Shown here piece after piece: positions 22,601-35,943 of a stretch of DNA of 64,000 nt; position 1 is the first letter of the stretch; each line of letters begins with the position of its first letter. The position numbers were made by a program, and so were the translations under genes. The stretch is taken from contig NW_001865039.1 of NCBI RefSeq assembly GCF_000002865.3, forward strand, positions 2,419,315-2,483,314, given 5' to 3'. Source of the DNA: Monosiga brevicollis MX1 (lineage: Eukaryota; Opisthokonta; Choanoflagellata; Craspedida; Salpingoecidae). The notes below the pieces were generated by a model. The model had not been told where the DNA came from. It worked only from the letters and a program-made list of their open reading frames with translations, and did not search any database.

Positions 22601-24122
22601 TTGGTATGCAAAGTACGTCAAGGAAACAGGATTGTACTACTGGCGTGCGATGCATGCTTTGGGCCACAGCACTGTGTTTTGAACTCATTCGCCAAGCTCG
22701 CCTGTCAATTCGGGTCTGGTGACTCCATTGCTAGCGCAATATTGTCCATGATCAAGTCGGACAATCAAGATACACACATGCGTGTGGCATTGGAATATGA
22801 GGAAGCCCTTTTGCTCAAGACTTCCGCGGTCATGGATATCTTTGTCAGCGACGAGTTCATCAACGGACTATCGGTAGGTTGGCGCGTGGATTAAGCCAAA
22901 AGTTGGCCATGGATGTGTGGCTGCAACCTAAACCGCATGGGTCTCGTGCAGCAGGGCGAGCCGCTAGATCCTGTGCACGTGGGCATTGCTTTCGAGTCGT
23001 TGGAAAAGATGTACTTTGTGCTCCAGCGTCTGCAGTTTCCATTTCCAGCTCGATTTCGGGAAAAACTTCTTTTGCTCGGCCACCGCTGCTTACCCAAGGA
23101 CCTCTTTGTCCAGTACATCGAAGCAGGCGTGCTACAAATGAGCAAGGTGCGTGAATGGGCCCAGCCGCTGTGCTGGACCGATCATCTGACCCCCAGTGAC
23201 GTATGATACCCGCGTCCTGCTGCAGCAAGGCTTTCACGTCGGTGCTTGACCCGCGCGCAGGAATTTGTGTTGGCCCGCTTGCACGAAAGCCTGCACAGGT
23301 GCGCGTTGCGGAATGCTTTGCTAGTAGTATTCAGCCAGAAGCAAGCGCCTCTCTGTGCTTTTGTCGCCAAACAGATGCTGACGCCTACTCCTGGGTTCTC
23401 TGCTGGCTCACCCATTGCAGTCAAAGGCACAGTGATCACGTGTACAATCTGGGTCTTTTGTATCGCTGCGGCCTCTTCAAGGAAATTCCCCTCGATGTGC
23501 TTGAGCAGTTTCTGCTGCCCGAAATGCAGCGGTGCGTGTGTCCCATCCATAGCTCATCGGATGCAAGGGCGCCATCTCATTTTGCCCTGGGTCGTAGCCT
23601 TTTGCTTCAGCGCAAGATGGGCCCCTATGTGGGCCGTTATTCACTGCAGGTTGAAGTCAGCGAGTAGGTTTAGGCTTTGCATGCTTTCCTGCCCTCTTTA
23701 CTTTTCGAGGCATGGTCACAGCTGCGTATCCTTCACTCTCGTGTGACCTAACCCTATGTGCTATTAGCTTTTCGCAGGGTAGTACAGACCCCAAGCAAGA
23801 GCAGTATACCGCGGTGGTGTCTCTTCTGCTTTTCCTGTACAATCAACAACAGCAGAGTGCGCTTAATCACGGCAGTCAACGGTAAGGGAAGCTCGTTCAT
23901 TTTTCGTGAGGGGCATGTGGCACGGCGGACTTTTGTTGATTTACCTTTGACTGCATGCTCATTGTGGTGCAACGATGCTGTGTGTTTTTCTTTGCGAGCA
24001 GGACGGCAAGCGACGATGCCTTGCTGAACCTGGTGAAAAACACATCCCTGCCCAACTCAGACCTTGTCGAGATTCCTTTGCGCGACCTCATCAGTTCCGC
24101 GCATGAACATAAATTGGGTTGA
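19673..24122 (+). CDS. GSAP: Gamma-secretase-activating-protein (GSAP/PION)-like, multi-exon
   Basis: Exon 1 (19673-20006) starts MLDQTEVADLNGLFAQLEAL. Exon 2 (20134-21054) and exon 3 (from 21128) follow with clean GT-AG junctions, then several shorter exons to a TGA at 24120-24122. Similarities to human GSAP occur in the right order: VNPTETVVCYTTRHE (human VNSERTLLAASLVQS), MGICFTPLLPPGEQIAVHLS (human KGITFLNLDYYVAVYLPGH) and, near the C-terminus, FESLEKMYFVLQRLQFPFP with LLLGHRCLPKDLFVQYIEAG and VLQMSK (human FHIMTRILEATNSLFLPLP and ILGVQCLPLHNLLHCIDSG). The N-terminal half has the look of a beta-propeller and the C-terminal half is helical. No membrane segment is visible. Vertebrate GSAP modulates gamma-secretase; whether this protein does so is unknown. 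Homology is moderate and should be confirmed by profile search. Confidence 0.72.
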
Positions 24123-24406
24123 GCTTGCACTGTCCTATATGCCCGTCATGCTGCTTCTGGGATTTGTATTCTTTTTATCCTCTCCTTTCTCTTCTGCTTC
24201 AACATCACAAAGTCTGCTTCCAGTCCCAGCAGTAGCATAGGTATTGTCACCTGAAATCCCTCCCATCTTGCACTACTCAGATTGAAGATAATTTAAACGA
24301 CCTTGACATTTTAGTTTGATTTTCTTCACGATAATGGGTACAAAACGTTTCACGAGCCGGCCCGGGCGCGCCGTGGCATGCATGCCCTAGTCCGGTATTT
24401 CGAGTC

Positions 24407-27400
24407 CTATGCCCCCCTGGTTGGCTTGAAGTAAACAGTGGCATTTATGGCATTGGCACACGTTGTGAACTCGAGGGTGGCCGTGCCCAAGGTGGTGTCA
24501 GTATCCGTGACAACCATGGGCCCGTCCACAACCACGGTTTGCCAAGCACCGAGGTCACTCAGAAGTTTGGCGCTGGCCACAATCGACGGACACTTTTGAT
24601 TCACCAGGGTGCTGGGCTCAAAGGTGAGTTGAAGCTGTGTTGCATCGTGCGTGGCCTCGACCGAGAAGGATATGACGCCCCAGCGTGTGCGAGCAGCAGA
24701 CACGCCGAAGCTGCCCGCGTCGTACCAGCGCTGTGGGGCTGCCTTGGCCAACTCGACCTGGTTCAGATCCCGAGGTGCAAACACCAGTTGCCACTTTGTG
24801 AAAAACGCAGGGAGGCTGGCGCTGACGACGCAAAAGTCTAGATCTCGCTCAGAGCCGACCTCTGGGGTCACATAGGTGCGGAACCGATCGGCGCCGTAGA
24901 TGCTGAGTTGTTCGGTGGACGAAAAGACGCCTGGAGACATGTAATTGGCCATGTGCCCATAGTGAAGCATGTGGAACTCGGGGAGGCGGTTGTAGCGCAA
25001 GTGTCCGTAGCCATAGCCAAGGCTGGGCATGTCGTCCAAGTGATCGGACCAGCGCGACATGCCGCTGATGATGCCCATGTGCGTGTCTCGGTAGGCCAGC
25101 ATGGCTTCGTCGTAACCGTCGGGTAGAGCCCCGGCGAGAACCGTCTCCGGCCAATAGCGAAAATTTGCGTACTCGGCCTCACGGCTCTCAACCATAGACC
25201 GATATGGTTGGTCGGTGTTGAGCAGCTTGGCGCTGACAAAGACGGGCTTGCCTTGTTCATCAAAGACGGTGACGTTGGGCAGTCGTGCAAACAGCTTGGT
25301 TTGCATGAGGTGTGCAGCGGCTAGATAAGGCTGCCCATCCCCCAGCCCAGTCTGGTTGAGGAAATTGCCAAATTCCAACAAACCTCGCCAGGACCAAGCT
25401 TGCACATCGACGTAAAAGTCTTGATCCTGGCAGGTGTCGTGCTCAGCTGACCCATAAATGAGGCCAAAGCGCCAATCGCTGGGATCGGTGACGTTGGAGG
25501 TGGTGTTCTGTAGCCTGAGTATGTAGTCGGCCACGTGCGTGATGTTCGGTAGGTTGGTCTTGGCCCAATCCATGTTCTGTGAGAGGAGGGCCGTAGTCGT
25601 GTAGAGATCCAGGAGGCGACCGTAGTCGGCCAAGCCATCGTTGAACTGACCGGTTGGTGATTCAGGCATGGGGCACGGCGGCTGAGACCAGTTGTAGAGG
25701 TTGATAGTGCCGTCGGGGCGCACAAAGGTTTGCATATAATACTGTACGCGAGCTTCGGCAAGGGCGGGAAAGCCCCACTCGCTGAGGGCGTTGTCAACAG
25801 CAAAAGACGTCAGCGGCAGACCCGAGCCACGGTCCACACGCACGCTCCAGTAGTCAAAGCCAGTCCCGTAATTGGGCAACAGGTCAAGAAAAACCGTCAG
25901 GCCCTCAACCAGGGCTCCCATGGCCATGTCCATTTGCCGCAGCTCAGTCGATGGCAAGGTCACGGCCATCGGGCGCTTGGTGGCCAGTGTGGCTTGCAAG
26001 CTCGCATGGTAGACAAGCAGGTACTGGTAGAAGAGGCTCGCCGGAATGGGTTGCGGGGCATCACTGACGTTTCCCGATTGCTGGTAGTAAGTGGTCGCGT
26101 CAGTTTCCATATCGTAGAGGCGAATAAAAAGTTGTGTGCTTCTGTCTGCTAGATCCGCGGCAAAGGCCACTTGCTCAAAGCCTTGTGGCGTGTTAGGGTT
26201 ACGGGCACTGGTCATGACGACGCGGTAATAGCCCCCAAACAGCCCGTTTTTGACGACAGAGTAATTTTGAGGGCGACTCTTGAGATGCGTTAGGGGATCA
26301 AATACCACCGAACCTGCGAGGGGCGGAGGCAAGGATTACACCAGACCGAGGATGGGTACGGGCGAGGGCAGGGATTCAGCTCTCTCCTGATTTGACTTGG
26401 TCGAACATGGGCGAGGAAGCACCTCGATTGCTGGCCTGGAGCCCGTTCTTACCTGGTGAGGGGAAGCTGAGGTTGGCAGGAAATTCCATGAGATAGTCAT
26501 CGGCGCGCTTGATACGCCCAACAATGGCGGTCGTCCACTTCATGGTGCTCTTGACAGTGCCCAGGAGGCCGTAATCGGGGGTGGGGGTCATGTATTTGAG
26601 CAATTCCTCCGAGGTGGGCTCTGACGTCTTGGCGAGAATGTCCGTGGCCACCAGATCCGTGAGACTGCCACTGAGCAGATCGTAATACATCTGGTGCCGA
26701 GGGAGAAAAGGCGGCGCCAAGACGGGTTGACATGGATGCATGAGCCATCAGCCAAAACGAAACAATCGAGGGAGCGGGAGTGGAACCGCTGTGCCGACAA
26801 GCATGACCTGCCCGCCTGCATGCCTCGCAGGACTGGGAGCGGAGCGATGAGGCACCGGGGCCCGATTTACCTCATCCATGGTGTAGACGGCCTGTTGAAT
26901 GTCTGAGAGACGACCAACTGTCTGTCGCAACACGAGAGCTTGAGATGGATCGGAGGTGACAAAGGCCAGGTAGCCCCATTGGTCTGTTTGGTACTCCAGT
27001 ACGGCAACCAGGGGCGCGTCGGGACTCAGCAACGTGCCCGGTGCAAGACCGCGAAACTGCCAGCGATCAAAGACCATCTGCTCGACACTGGCATTGATCG
27101 TGGAGCCCTTCCACTGTAGCCGAGCCCAGGTGGCAATTGGGGCTTGCCCGTCCTGGAGCAGTGCGGGGAGACTGGGTGGACCTTGTGCCGATGCATTCCG
27201 AAGGCCCTCAGAGTAGTGCAGGTCCTTCTGCGGGGGAATCTCGTAGGGCAGGTGGATGGGCGTGACTGGAGGCTTGCCCCCAGCCATCACCCAGGTGTCT
27301 GATTTGGCGTCAACCATGTGTGCCGTGCTGGCGGTCGACTTGAGATAGCCGTTGGTGTTGAAAGCCAGGCATTCTGGGGTACTCTCACAAATAGCACGAA

Positions 27401-27629
27401 GGGCGGTGGTATTGCACGGGGGCAACTGCTGCACCTCGCCGCAGTTGGTGACAGCCCGGTAGAGGGTGTAGCTGTTGTTGGCAATGTCCTTGTGCGGGAT
27501 GACCGTCCATGCAGCACTCCCCCCCGATTTGGGTACCTGAACGGAAATACCCCTAGCCACGACGACCACCAGTGCCAGCACAGCCAGGATCCACGGTGCT
27601 CGAGCTGATGAGCCCTCCATCGTACCCAT
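24407..27629 (-). CDS. Secreted six-hairpin glycosidase-like protein, three exons
   Basis: Three exons with exact borders: 27629-26871, 26690-26453 and 26313-24407, joined by GT-AG, giving about 970 residues. The N-terminus MGTMEGSSARAPWILAVLAL then VVVVARG is a signal peptide or anchor. The ectodomain has many N-x-S/T sites and few cysteines. Residues about 480-800 consist of helical hairpins with aromatic, acidic loops typical of an (alpha/alpha)6 barrel: LSEWGFPALAEARVQYYMQ, FNDGLADYGRLLDLY, WRGLLEFGNFLNQTG, MGIISGMSRWSDHLDDM and LGYGYGHLRYNRLPEFHML. The end is beta-rich. That pattern suggests a glycoside hydrolase or lyase acting on outside polysaccharide, but I do not recognise the family and name no substrate. 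It could also be a non-catalytic relative. Head-to-head with the thioredoxin-like gene 500 bases away. Confidence 0.82.
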
Positions 27630-28128
27630 TCCGCTGCCAAATCACCTCAAACACCCGTACCGAGTGAGCCAGCAAGCAGGCGAACGAGCACGCTGCAATA
27701 AATACACTTACACCAACAATAACTCGGTCATAAGTACAAGCTTAACGCCCAACAACGGGGCACAGCATCTTCAACATCCTCAACATCTTCGACACCTTCG
27801 ACATCTTTACTTTGATCAGATCCACAGCCCCCTTGTTTTTTAACTTTTTAATTCAATCGAAAGGGTCAGTGAGTTGCCGCCCCCCCCCGTCCCCGTCCCC
27901 GCCTCATCCCGCGCTGGCGCTGGCGCTGGCGGTCGACCGACCGCCCCTGCCTTGTTGTCTTGGGCTTGAGCCCGTCTTCGGGTTGCCGACCGGCAGATTT
28001 TGGCGCTTGGCCTGTTGATGGCCGAATGAAAATGAGACAGAGAGGGGCACGGGTGCTGTGACTAGACTCATAGGGTTGTGTGCTTGATCGTAGGGTGCCC
28101 TGTTCTGCTGGCCGTGTACTTGAGAACC
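27630..28128. promoter_or_regulatory. Divergent intergenic region between glycosidase-like and thioredoxin-like genes
   Basis: 500 bases between two start codons on opposite strands. It holds CATCTTC/CATCCTC-type short repeats at 27767-27810 and a C-rich tract at 27879-27900. No coding region is seen; promoter function is inferred from layout only. Confidence 0.5.
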
Positions 28129-29253
28129 ATGTTGGGCAAGCTAGTGATTCTGGCCCTGGTGGCCTACCTTCCCTTTTTCTTCTTTGAAGGCCAGGGCCTC
28201 TTGGTGACGGAGGTGACCAGCGCCAACGCCAATGATGTAGCCAACTCTGACAAGGCCACGGTCTTGATGATGTGTACGTGCTATCCCCTCGTTTTCCAAC
28301 CTCCCCGCTTCTTCGCGCCAGCGTGGTCCGCTGAGCCCTATCGATTGCGGCTTTCAACCCGCCTTTTGCTGTGACGTGACGTGACCTAAATCATGTGCCA
28401 TGTTTCTTAGACACCAACGTGTGCCGATTTTGCAAGTCGGCCATGCCCAGCTATTATCATGCAGCCGCGCTGGCCGCGGTAAGCAAACAGCCATCCTTGA
28501 CCCAGCGTTTGAGCGATATGTGCGGCAAGCGAGCTCTCACTCAAGGGGCACTGCGTTAGCTTCGCAGCAAAACATACGATATGGCGCGCGTGGACATGGC
28601 TGCCAAGCACAACAAGCCTCTTCGTGAGTTCCACAAGGCGTCGCCCAATGGCCCTGGCGTGCCACGCTGGTACATGCTGCACAAAGGCCAGGTGTCTGAG
28701 ATCAAGGTTCCAAGCCGCAACGCCGAGGACCTTCTAGTGGCTTTTGATGAGTATGTTTTTTTGGAGGGGTTGTGGCTGGACATTGTCTTGACTCATTGCA
28801 CAGGTGTTTGATCTGATCTGTCGGCGTGCCTCCTGCTGCAACAGACACTATGCCGCCAAGAGCGAGCTTGAGGTCGACTTCCCGGTGATTGCCGAGATGG
28901 GCGTCCCCTTTGAATTCGATGACTTGTACGTGTTTGGATTTTTTTGAGAGGGGACGATATCGGATCTTTGGATTTTTTTTCCAATCCTTTAGCTCCTGCC
29001 CGTGGTCTGATTACTGGAGTTGGCCCCCGGTGCACCACAGCCCCTCTGCCGCCTTCCGTTCGTTCTCTTACCGTGGTTACATTTTGGACAATCGTGTTGC
29101 GCCTATAGTTGGACGCAAAAGAAGTTGCGCTTGAAGGACCTGTACAAGGCGACCAAGTCCAACCTGAAGGACATTAGCCAACAGCGCCGTAACGTGGTGG
29201 GCGTTTCAGTGGTGGTTGGCTTCCTGGCCGGCTTTGTGTCCTACCTTCTCTAA
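28129..29253 (+). CDS. Thioredoxin-fold single-pass membrane protein (TMX-like), five exons
   Basis: Exon 1 starts MLGKLVILALVAYLPFFFFE, a signal peptide or anchor. Exons 2-5 join at GT-AG to give about 215 residues. Exon 2 reads TNVCRFCKSAMPSYYHAA, a thioredoxin-type C-x-x-C active site (CRFC) at the start of a helix. Exon 3 reads YDMARVDMAAKHNKP and then GVPRWYMLHKGQV, the strand and cis-proline loop expected after the active site. The end VVGVSVVVGFLAGFVSYLL is a C-terminal hydrophobic segment preceded by the basic QQRRN. The layout suggests a disulfide oxidoreductase of the endomembrane system, with either a cleaved signal peptide plus a tail anchor or two membrane passes. CRFC is not the usual CGHC or CGPC, so its redox range may differ. 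Precise family is uncertain. Confidence 0.8.
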
Positions 29254-29549
29254 GGGGTTTCTCTGTGGAGAGCGCTCTATGCCTCGAAATGCCACCAAAT
29301 ACCCCCAAAACTCCTGTCTAGCCCATGTCTTGCTCTGATTGACATTTCGCTGATACGCGTTTCCAAATTTTCTGCGCGGTCGGTCTGGTGTCCTCACAGC
29401 CACTTTTCGATGTGCTTTTTGCAAAGAATGTGCGACCACAAACGAGGGTAAGCAGTGTCGACGGGATCAATTAATACCCAGAGGTATAATGCTTTCAGCT
29501 ACATCAGATGTATACAATGAGGTTTCACATAAGTCATTAGGACGACGGG
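29254..29549. other. Intergenic, convergent 3' regions
   Basis: Lies between the stops of the thioredoxin-like gene and the PH-domain gene. Nothing else is recognised. Confidence 0.5.
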
Positions 29550-30018
29550 CTATGTAGCCTTTGTATTTGTGGTTGCCGAGCGATAGCTGGGCAGGCGGTC
29601 CACAGGGGTACTCTCGGCATTTGCTGGCGGCAATCCACCTGTTAATCAAACGGTGCAAAAGAAAACAGATGGCATGAACAAGCGGCAAGGAAGGTCCTTT
29701 GGAACAAGCGACTGGCTACAAACCTCGGAGGATGACGAGCCAGCGAAGCTGCGTGGCCTGATCATCAAACAAAATGTAGTGGCTGCCCGCGGGACTTGAA
29801 AAGGAGGCACCAAAGCGCTCTTCCTTGTTGTAGGTCTGTACGTGAGTGAGCTGACCCAGAAGAAGCAGCTCTTCATCCGCCAGTGTGGCAAAGGACTCCT
29901 TCACGTGCAGGTACATTCGATCAACGACCAAGCAACGACGAGCCCAGCCTCCGCGCAGATAGCCCAGCCAGTAACTGGCCTCCACCTCAAACGAGGCAAC
30001 GGCCGTGGCGCTGCTCAT
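29550..30018 (-). CDS. Small PH-domain protein, two exons
   Basis: The ATG at 30018 gives MSSATAVASFEVEASYWLGY. The body has the layout of a pleckstrin homology domain: first strand YWLGYLRGGWARRCLVV, then MYLHVKESFATLADEEL, and a C-terminal helix DQATQLRWLVILR with the conserved Trp. A donor after CTCCGAG (about 29734) joins an acceptor near 29640 in phase 1, giving a short tail GLPPANAESTPVDRL and a stop at 29550. The protein is only about 130 residues, essentially a PH domain alone. Such domains bind phosphoinositides or proteins at membranes; the basic residues in the first loop are few (RGGWARR), so lipid binding is uncertain. Divergent from DSCC1 with 480 bases between starts. The second exon could use another frame, so the tail is tentative. 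Confidence 0.75.
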
Positions 30019-30184
30019 GTTAGCCAATCCGGTTCAGCCACCTCGTCTAGCTGTCTCGAACAACAGACCCCGATAACCGTCAATCAGAACACCCGCAACA
30101 CCAAACCAAGTGCACACCATCCAGAGCTTCCGCCCCGCGCAGCTGGAGACCTTGAACTTGTAAAATACTCTGTCTCTCTCTCTC

Positions 30185-30219
<35 letters not shown>

Positions 30220-30499
30220 TTCAGCTTGACGCTGTTTCGTCGTGTACATGTAGCGCTTTATTTCTCTCTCTCTCTCTCTTCTCCCTTGTGTCTTTGCTCT
30301 TTATTTCTCACTTGTTGTCAGCAATTTTGCTTCATCTTCTCGACCGTTACAAAAGAAAAAAAAAACGCGACTGGCGCTGGCGCAGCAGCGTGTGACCGGG
30401 TGGTGTGGGAAGAAGAGTTGGAACGGGCGGGCTTTGATTTGTCGTATTTGTGGTGGTCCTTTTTGCAGCGCTACTTTTTCTTGAGTGAGACCACGTGCG
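30019..30499. promoter_or_regulatory. Divergent region with CT tracts between PH gene and DSCC1
   Basis: Contains CT-repeat tracts at about 30170-30216 and 30262-30280 on the DSCC1 coding strand and a T/C-rich stretch to 30345. No gene is seen. Promoter role is inferred from position. Confidence 0.55.
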
Positions 30500-32899
30500 A
30501 TGGCTGAGGCTCCAGCGGCCGCTCCGTCGCGCCTGGTCACGCCCTTGGTGTTTGGCGAGACCTTTGGCGCCAATGACATCTCCCTCTGGCAGCTCGATGA
30601 CCATCTGGCCCAACAGATTGACGCGGGTGCCCCGTACGTACAGCTCGGACGGGGATCCGACCAAACCAGCTCAGGCCTTTTTGCGCTTGGCTTTGCCCCC
30701 TTGGACTGATCCTGCTTGCAATGCTTGCTGCCTTGACAACCCGTGGTCTTTCTTAGGCTGGAGATCAAGGCTGGGACCGAGAACGCAGGCGCCGTCTTGT
30801 GCAGCACCGATGCCACCTACACGATCAAAATCGCCGACGTCACGGATGCTCACTATTTTGTACAGCCCGAAGAGGTACCGCCGACCGTCATGCCACAAGC
30901 CTGACAGTGCTCTTGGCTTCGACCCAGCCAGATGGCTTCTCTTGCAGCTGATCTCCCCCTTTCTTTTACTGCCAACCAGGGAACGAAGGACCCCCTCGTC
31001 TTCTCTGATGAGCCTCGTCACATTCGTGGCAACGTGTCTAGCTATTTTGAAGTAAGCTTCATGTCGTGCGTGTTTCGCATGACGGACAAGCGCCGTACCA
31101 ATGGCATGGACACGTGTCGCCCGATGGCTTTGGTGCTCTGCCTCGCCACAACTCTCAGATGCAGCCCGGCAAATTGCTTGTTGATTTCCGCACATTTGGC
31201 AATTGTAGCTTCACCGCACTGCCCCCAGTTCGGAGCAGCTCATGCGATTGCTACGTCCTCAACCCTATACCGGCCCCACAGCAGACCTTGCATCCATTGG
31301 GGTATGTACCTGTAGATGAGGGAGGAGGGGCTTGTTTCTTCACGATTGATCTTGGGCCTGATGCCCAACTGGACGACTGCTCTCTTGAATGGCTTCTCTA
31401 GATATCAAGTGCGGCGCTTCGCCAAAGTCTACTCGCCAGTGCAACAGAAATTGATCAGCTTCTCCGACTTCATGACGTTGTTGAGCACGATGGTGCGTGT
31501 GGACCTGCTCGCGCTGAACTGACCACGCACACGCCACCACCTCACGCCGCCCTATGTCACCATGCATAGGACGTGCATTCCTCCTCGAACCTTCTTATGC
31601 CCGCGAGGTGTTGGACCACATCCTCACGACTGCCGCAGCCGAGGTCAGTCTATTGACTGCAACCTGCCTTACATGCCCCCCCCCCTTGTTGTCGGGTCTC
31701 TTGTCAATGCACTGCTCATCTGTATGCGTTTGTCCCTGGTTACTTTTAAACAAAGGATTTGGAGTTGACACAGCTACCTTTGAATGTGGTAGCCGGCAAG
31801 CTTGTCGAGTTTGACGTTCCTCACTTTGCCGTGCGCGGTGTCCTTCATGCTCATGGCGAAGATCTCGGTAAGGCCCCCGCTGCGCCCAAAGTGGCCAAAC
31901 GTATCCTTGCGCGCTTTCTCAACCTTCCGCGGCTCGAGCACAGGTGATGGTCTTTTCAAAGTGGATCCAATCAAAGTCTGTCGCACCCGTGCCATTGAAA
32001 TTTTCGTCGCGACCGACAACCCGGTAAGGCCTGTTTGTTCTTCTCAGTTGCGTCCACGATCGAGGTCAGCCTGCAGCTTTTCGCAATTTGATCTGCACCT
32101 TGTGTTCGGGGCGGTCATAGGACTGGCAACTCTCATCCTTCCTCAATACTTGGCAAAACCTGGCTGGGGATGAATGTCCCGTGGATGTATCCATGCTTGG
32201 GGTGCGCGGCACAACGCAAACCTCGCTTGTTCATGGCACCAGTGCGGTGCTGAGTATCCCCATTCTGAACTGGTCAAGTGCTGACCGAATGCGGCGCATG
32301 CGCGTGTGCATGTGCGCATTTGTGTAGGGCTTGGCGCTCGTCTCCGAGCGGGCCGTCACAACTGGAGACGAGGACAACCGCATTATTACATACTTTCCAG
32401 GTATGTTTGAACAGGAGCCTTCCCTGATGAGCGTCTTCTTCCTCCCCTGTGCCCTCCGAACAGCATCTTGGCTGTCGATGGCGCGTGATTTATGCACACC
32501 TTGATGCCATTGGGTCGTACCTGTCATGCAGAATCCGAGCTGCCCCAGCAAGTCAAAGCTCGTTTCCAAGCCTTGTTTCGCCAACAACCCATTTGGACAG
32601 ACGCTGAAATTCGCCCCTATCTCACGTTCGTACACCTCACCGATCGCTCAATTTCTTTGATTCAAGGGATCCACACACACACACACACGCGCGCACACAC
32701 GCGCATACCTTTCCTTTCTTCCCTCCTGGGTTCTTTTTTTCTTTCCCCTCGCTCTGTGCACGATGTTCTCCTGATATCTTTGCTGTCCTCCTCGATCGAC
32801 AGACCACTTTCAACCAAGTACCAAACTGTGGAGCAAATGCTACTCCAGCATGCACGCCTGTTTACGCGCAAAGGCGTCAAGCTCTACAACGCCAAGTAG
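30500..32899 (+). CDS. DSCC1: Sister chromatid cohesion protein DSCC1 (Dcc1), multi-exon
   Basis: Exon 1 (30500-30633) starts MAEAPAAAPSRLVTPLVFGE. Exon 2 reads ENAGAVLCSTDATYTIKIAD, matching human DSCC1 QAVLCSKDKTYDLKIAD. Later exons give LRQSLLASATEIDQLLRLHD (human helix EDLLDQIQASEEEIMTQLQ), LLEPSYAREVLDHILTT (human LEFDYEMKLLNHVTQ), GLALVSERAVTTGDEDNRII and the closing RFQALFRQQPIWTDAEIRPY with TRKGVKLYNAK at the very end (human NGVKVYNSRR). The protein should pair with CTF8 and CTF18 in the alternative RFC clamp loader that supports cohesion during replication. About ten small exons; the acceptor choice near 30950-30980 and exons between 31060 and 31400 are approximate. The winged-helix C-terminal end appears complete. 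Confidence 0.93.
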
Positions 32900-33349
32900 C
32901 CGAAACCAGATCACATGCTTTCATCATCAAACAGCAAAAAAGAAAAAAAAATCGAGAGATCAACAGAAATAAAATACTTTTCCAAACTCGAGTTCCCCAG
33001 TCTCTGCAGAGATCGGGGGCGTTCTTTTGTTATTTTGCTTGTACCACTTGAACCGACCGCCGAGTCAGACGGCAGCGCTCTCCCTCCCTCCTCCCTCCAC
33101 CCTCCTCCCTCCTCTCCCTTTCTCTCTCTTTCTGTCGTCACAGTTTTCCTTGACCAGGGAGGTCTGTCAACGAGTGCCCTTGAGCGTCTTCGAACCAAGA
33201 AAAAGGTGCACTCGTACCCGTCCCCTCGGGCTGTTGCCTCTTGGGTCTGTGGTCGCAGTGATTGATCGGATCTGCCGCGTTTGCTGTCACCGTGATCCAG
33301 CAGGCCCCCCCCCCCCCCCCCCCCTTTGGGCAAACGCACATGCGGCACC
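32900..33349. other. Intergenic between DSCC1 and MAPK, with CT-rich and poly-C tracts
   Basis: TCCCTCC-type pyrimidine tract at 33076-33130 and a C run at 33304-33324, both on the coding strand of the kinase, 20-270 bases before its ATG. No gene is seen. Confidence 0.55.
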
Positions 33350-35464
<2,115 letters not shown>

Positions 35465-35943
35465 AGTGCAAGGCCGGCTTGTGCACAACCCAGAGCCCAC
35501 CCTCGTCATGGTGTGCCATCGAAACAATTTGTTGGAATAGAGGTGACTCTGTACGCATCTTTTCGCTTGAATCGCTCTTGCCGCTGAGCGCATGTGGCTC
35601 GTGGACGCCAACTCAACGCAACGGACAGCGGCCTTGCAAGCAAAGGCACTCCACCCTGTCTATTTGTGCAATGTTGAAATTGATCGACTTGTGAAACACC
35701 GACTGTTTCAGCACCCGGGGAAAGAATGCTCCGATCAACGTTGGCACATGCTATGAAAGATGAAATTCGATTTCTCAGCCACATCAAGCCCAGTGGCCAC
35801 AGGGAACAAGAACGGATCCTAAAGAGAGGATGATGCAAATCTGAACTGGGCGCGCTCGGTGCAGCTCTTCACACAGTGGATCCATCTAAACGCAAGAACA
35901 AAAGGAAGACGCGCTTGTGCGCGCACGCAGGCAAGGGCCCGCC
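35465..35943. other. Intergenic, convergent 3' regions of MAPK and COPG
   Basis: No repeat, RNA gene or supported coding region is seen. Confidence 0.55.
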
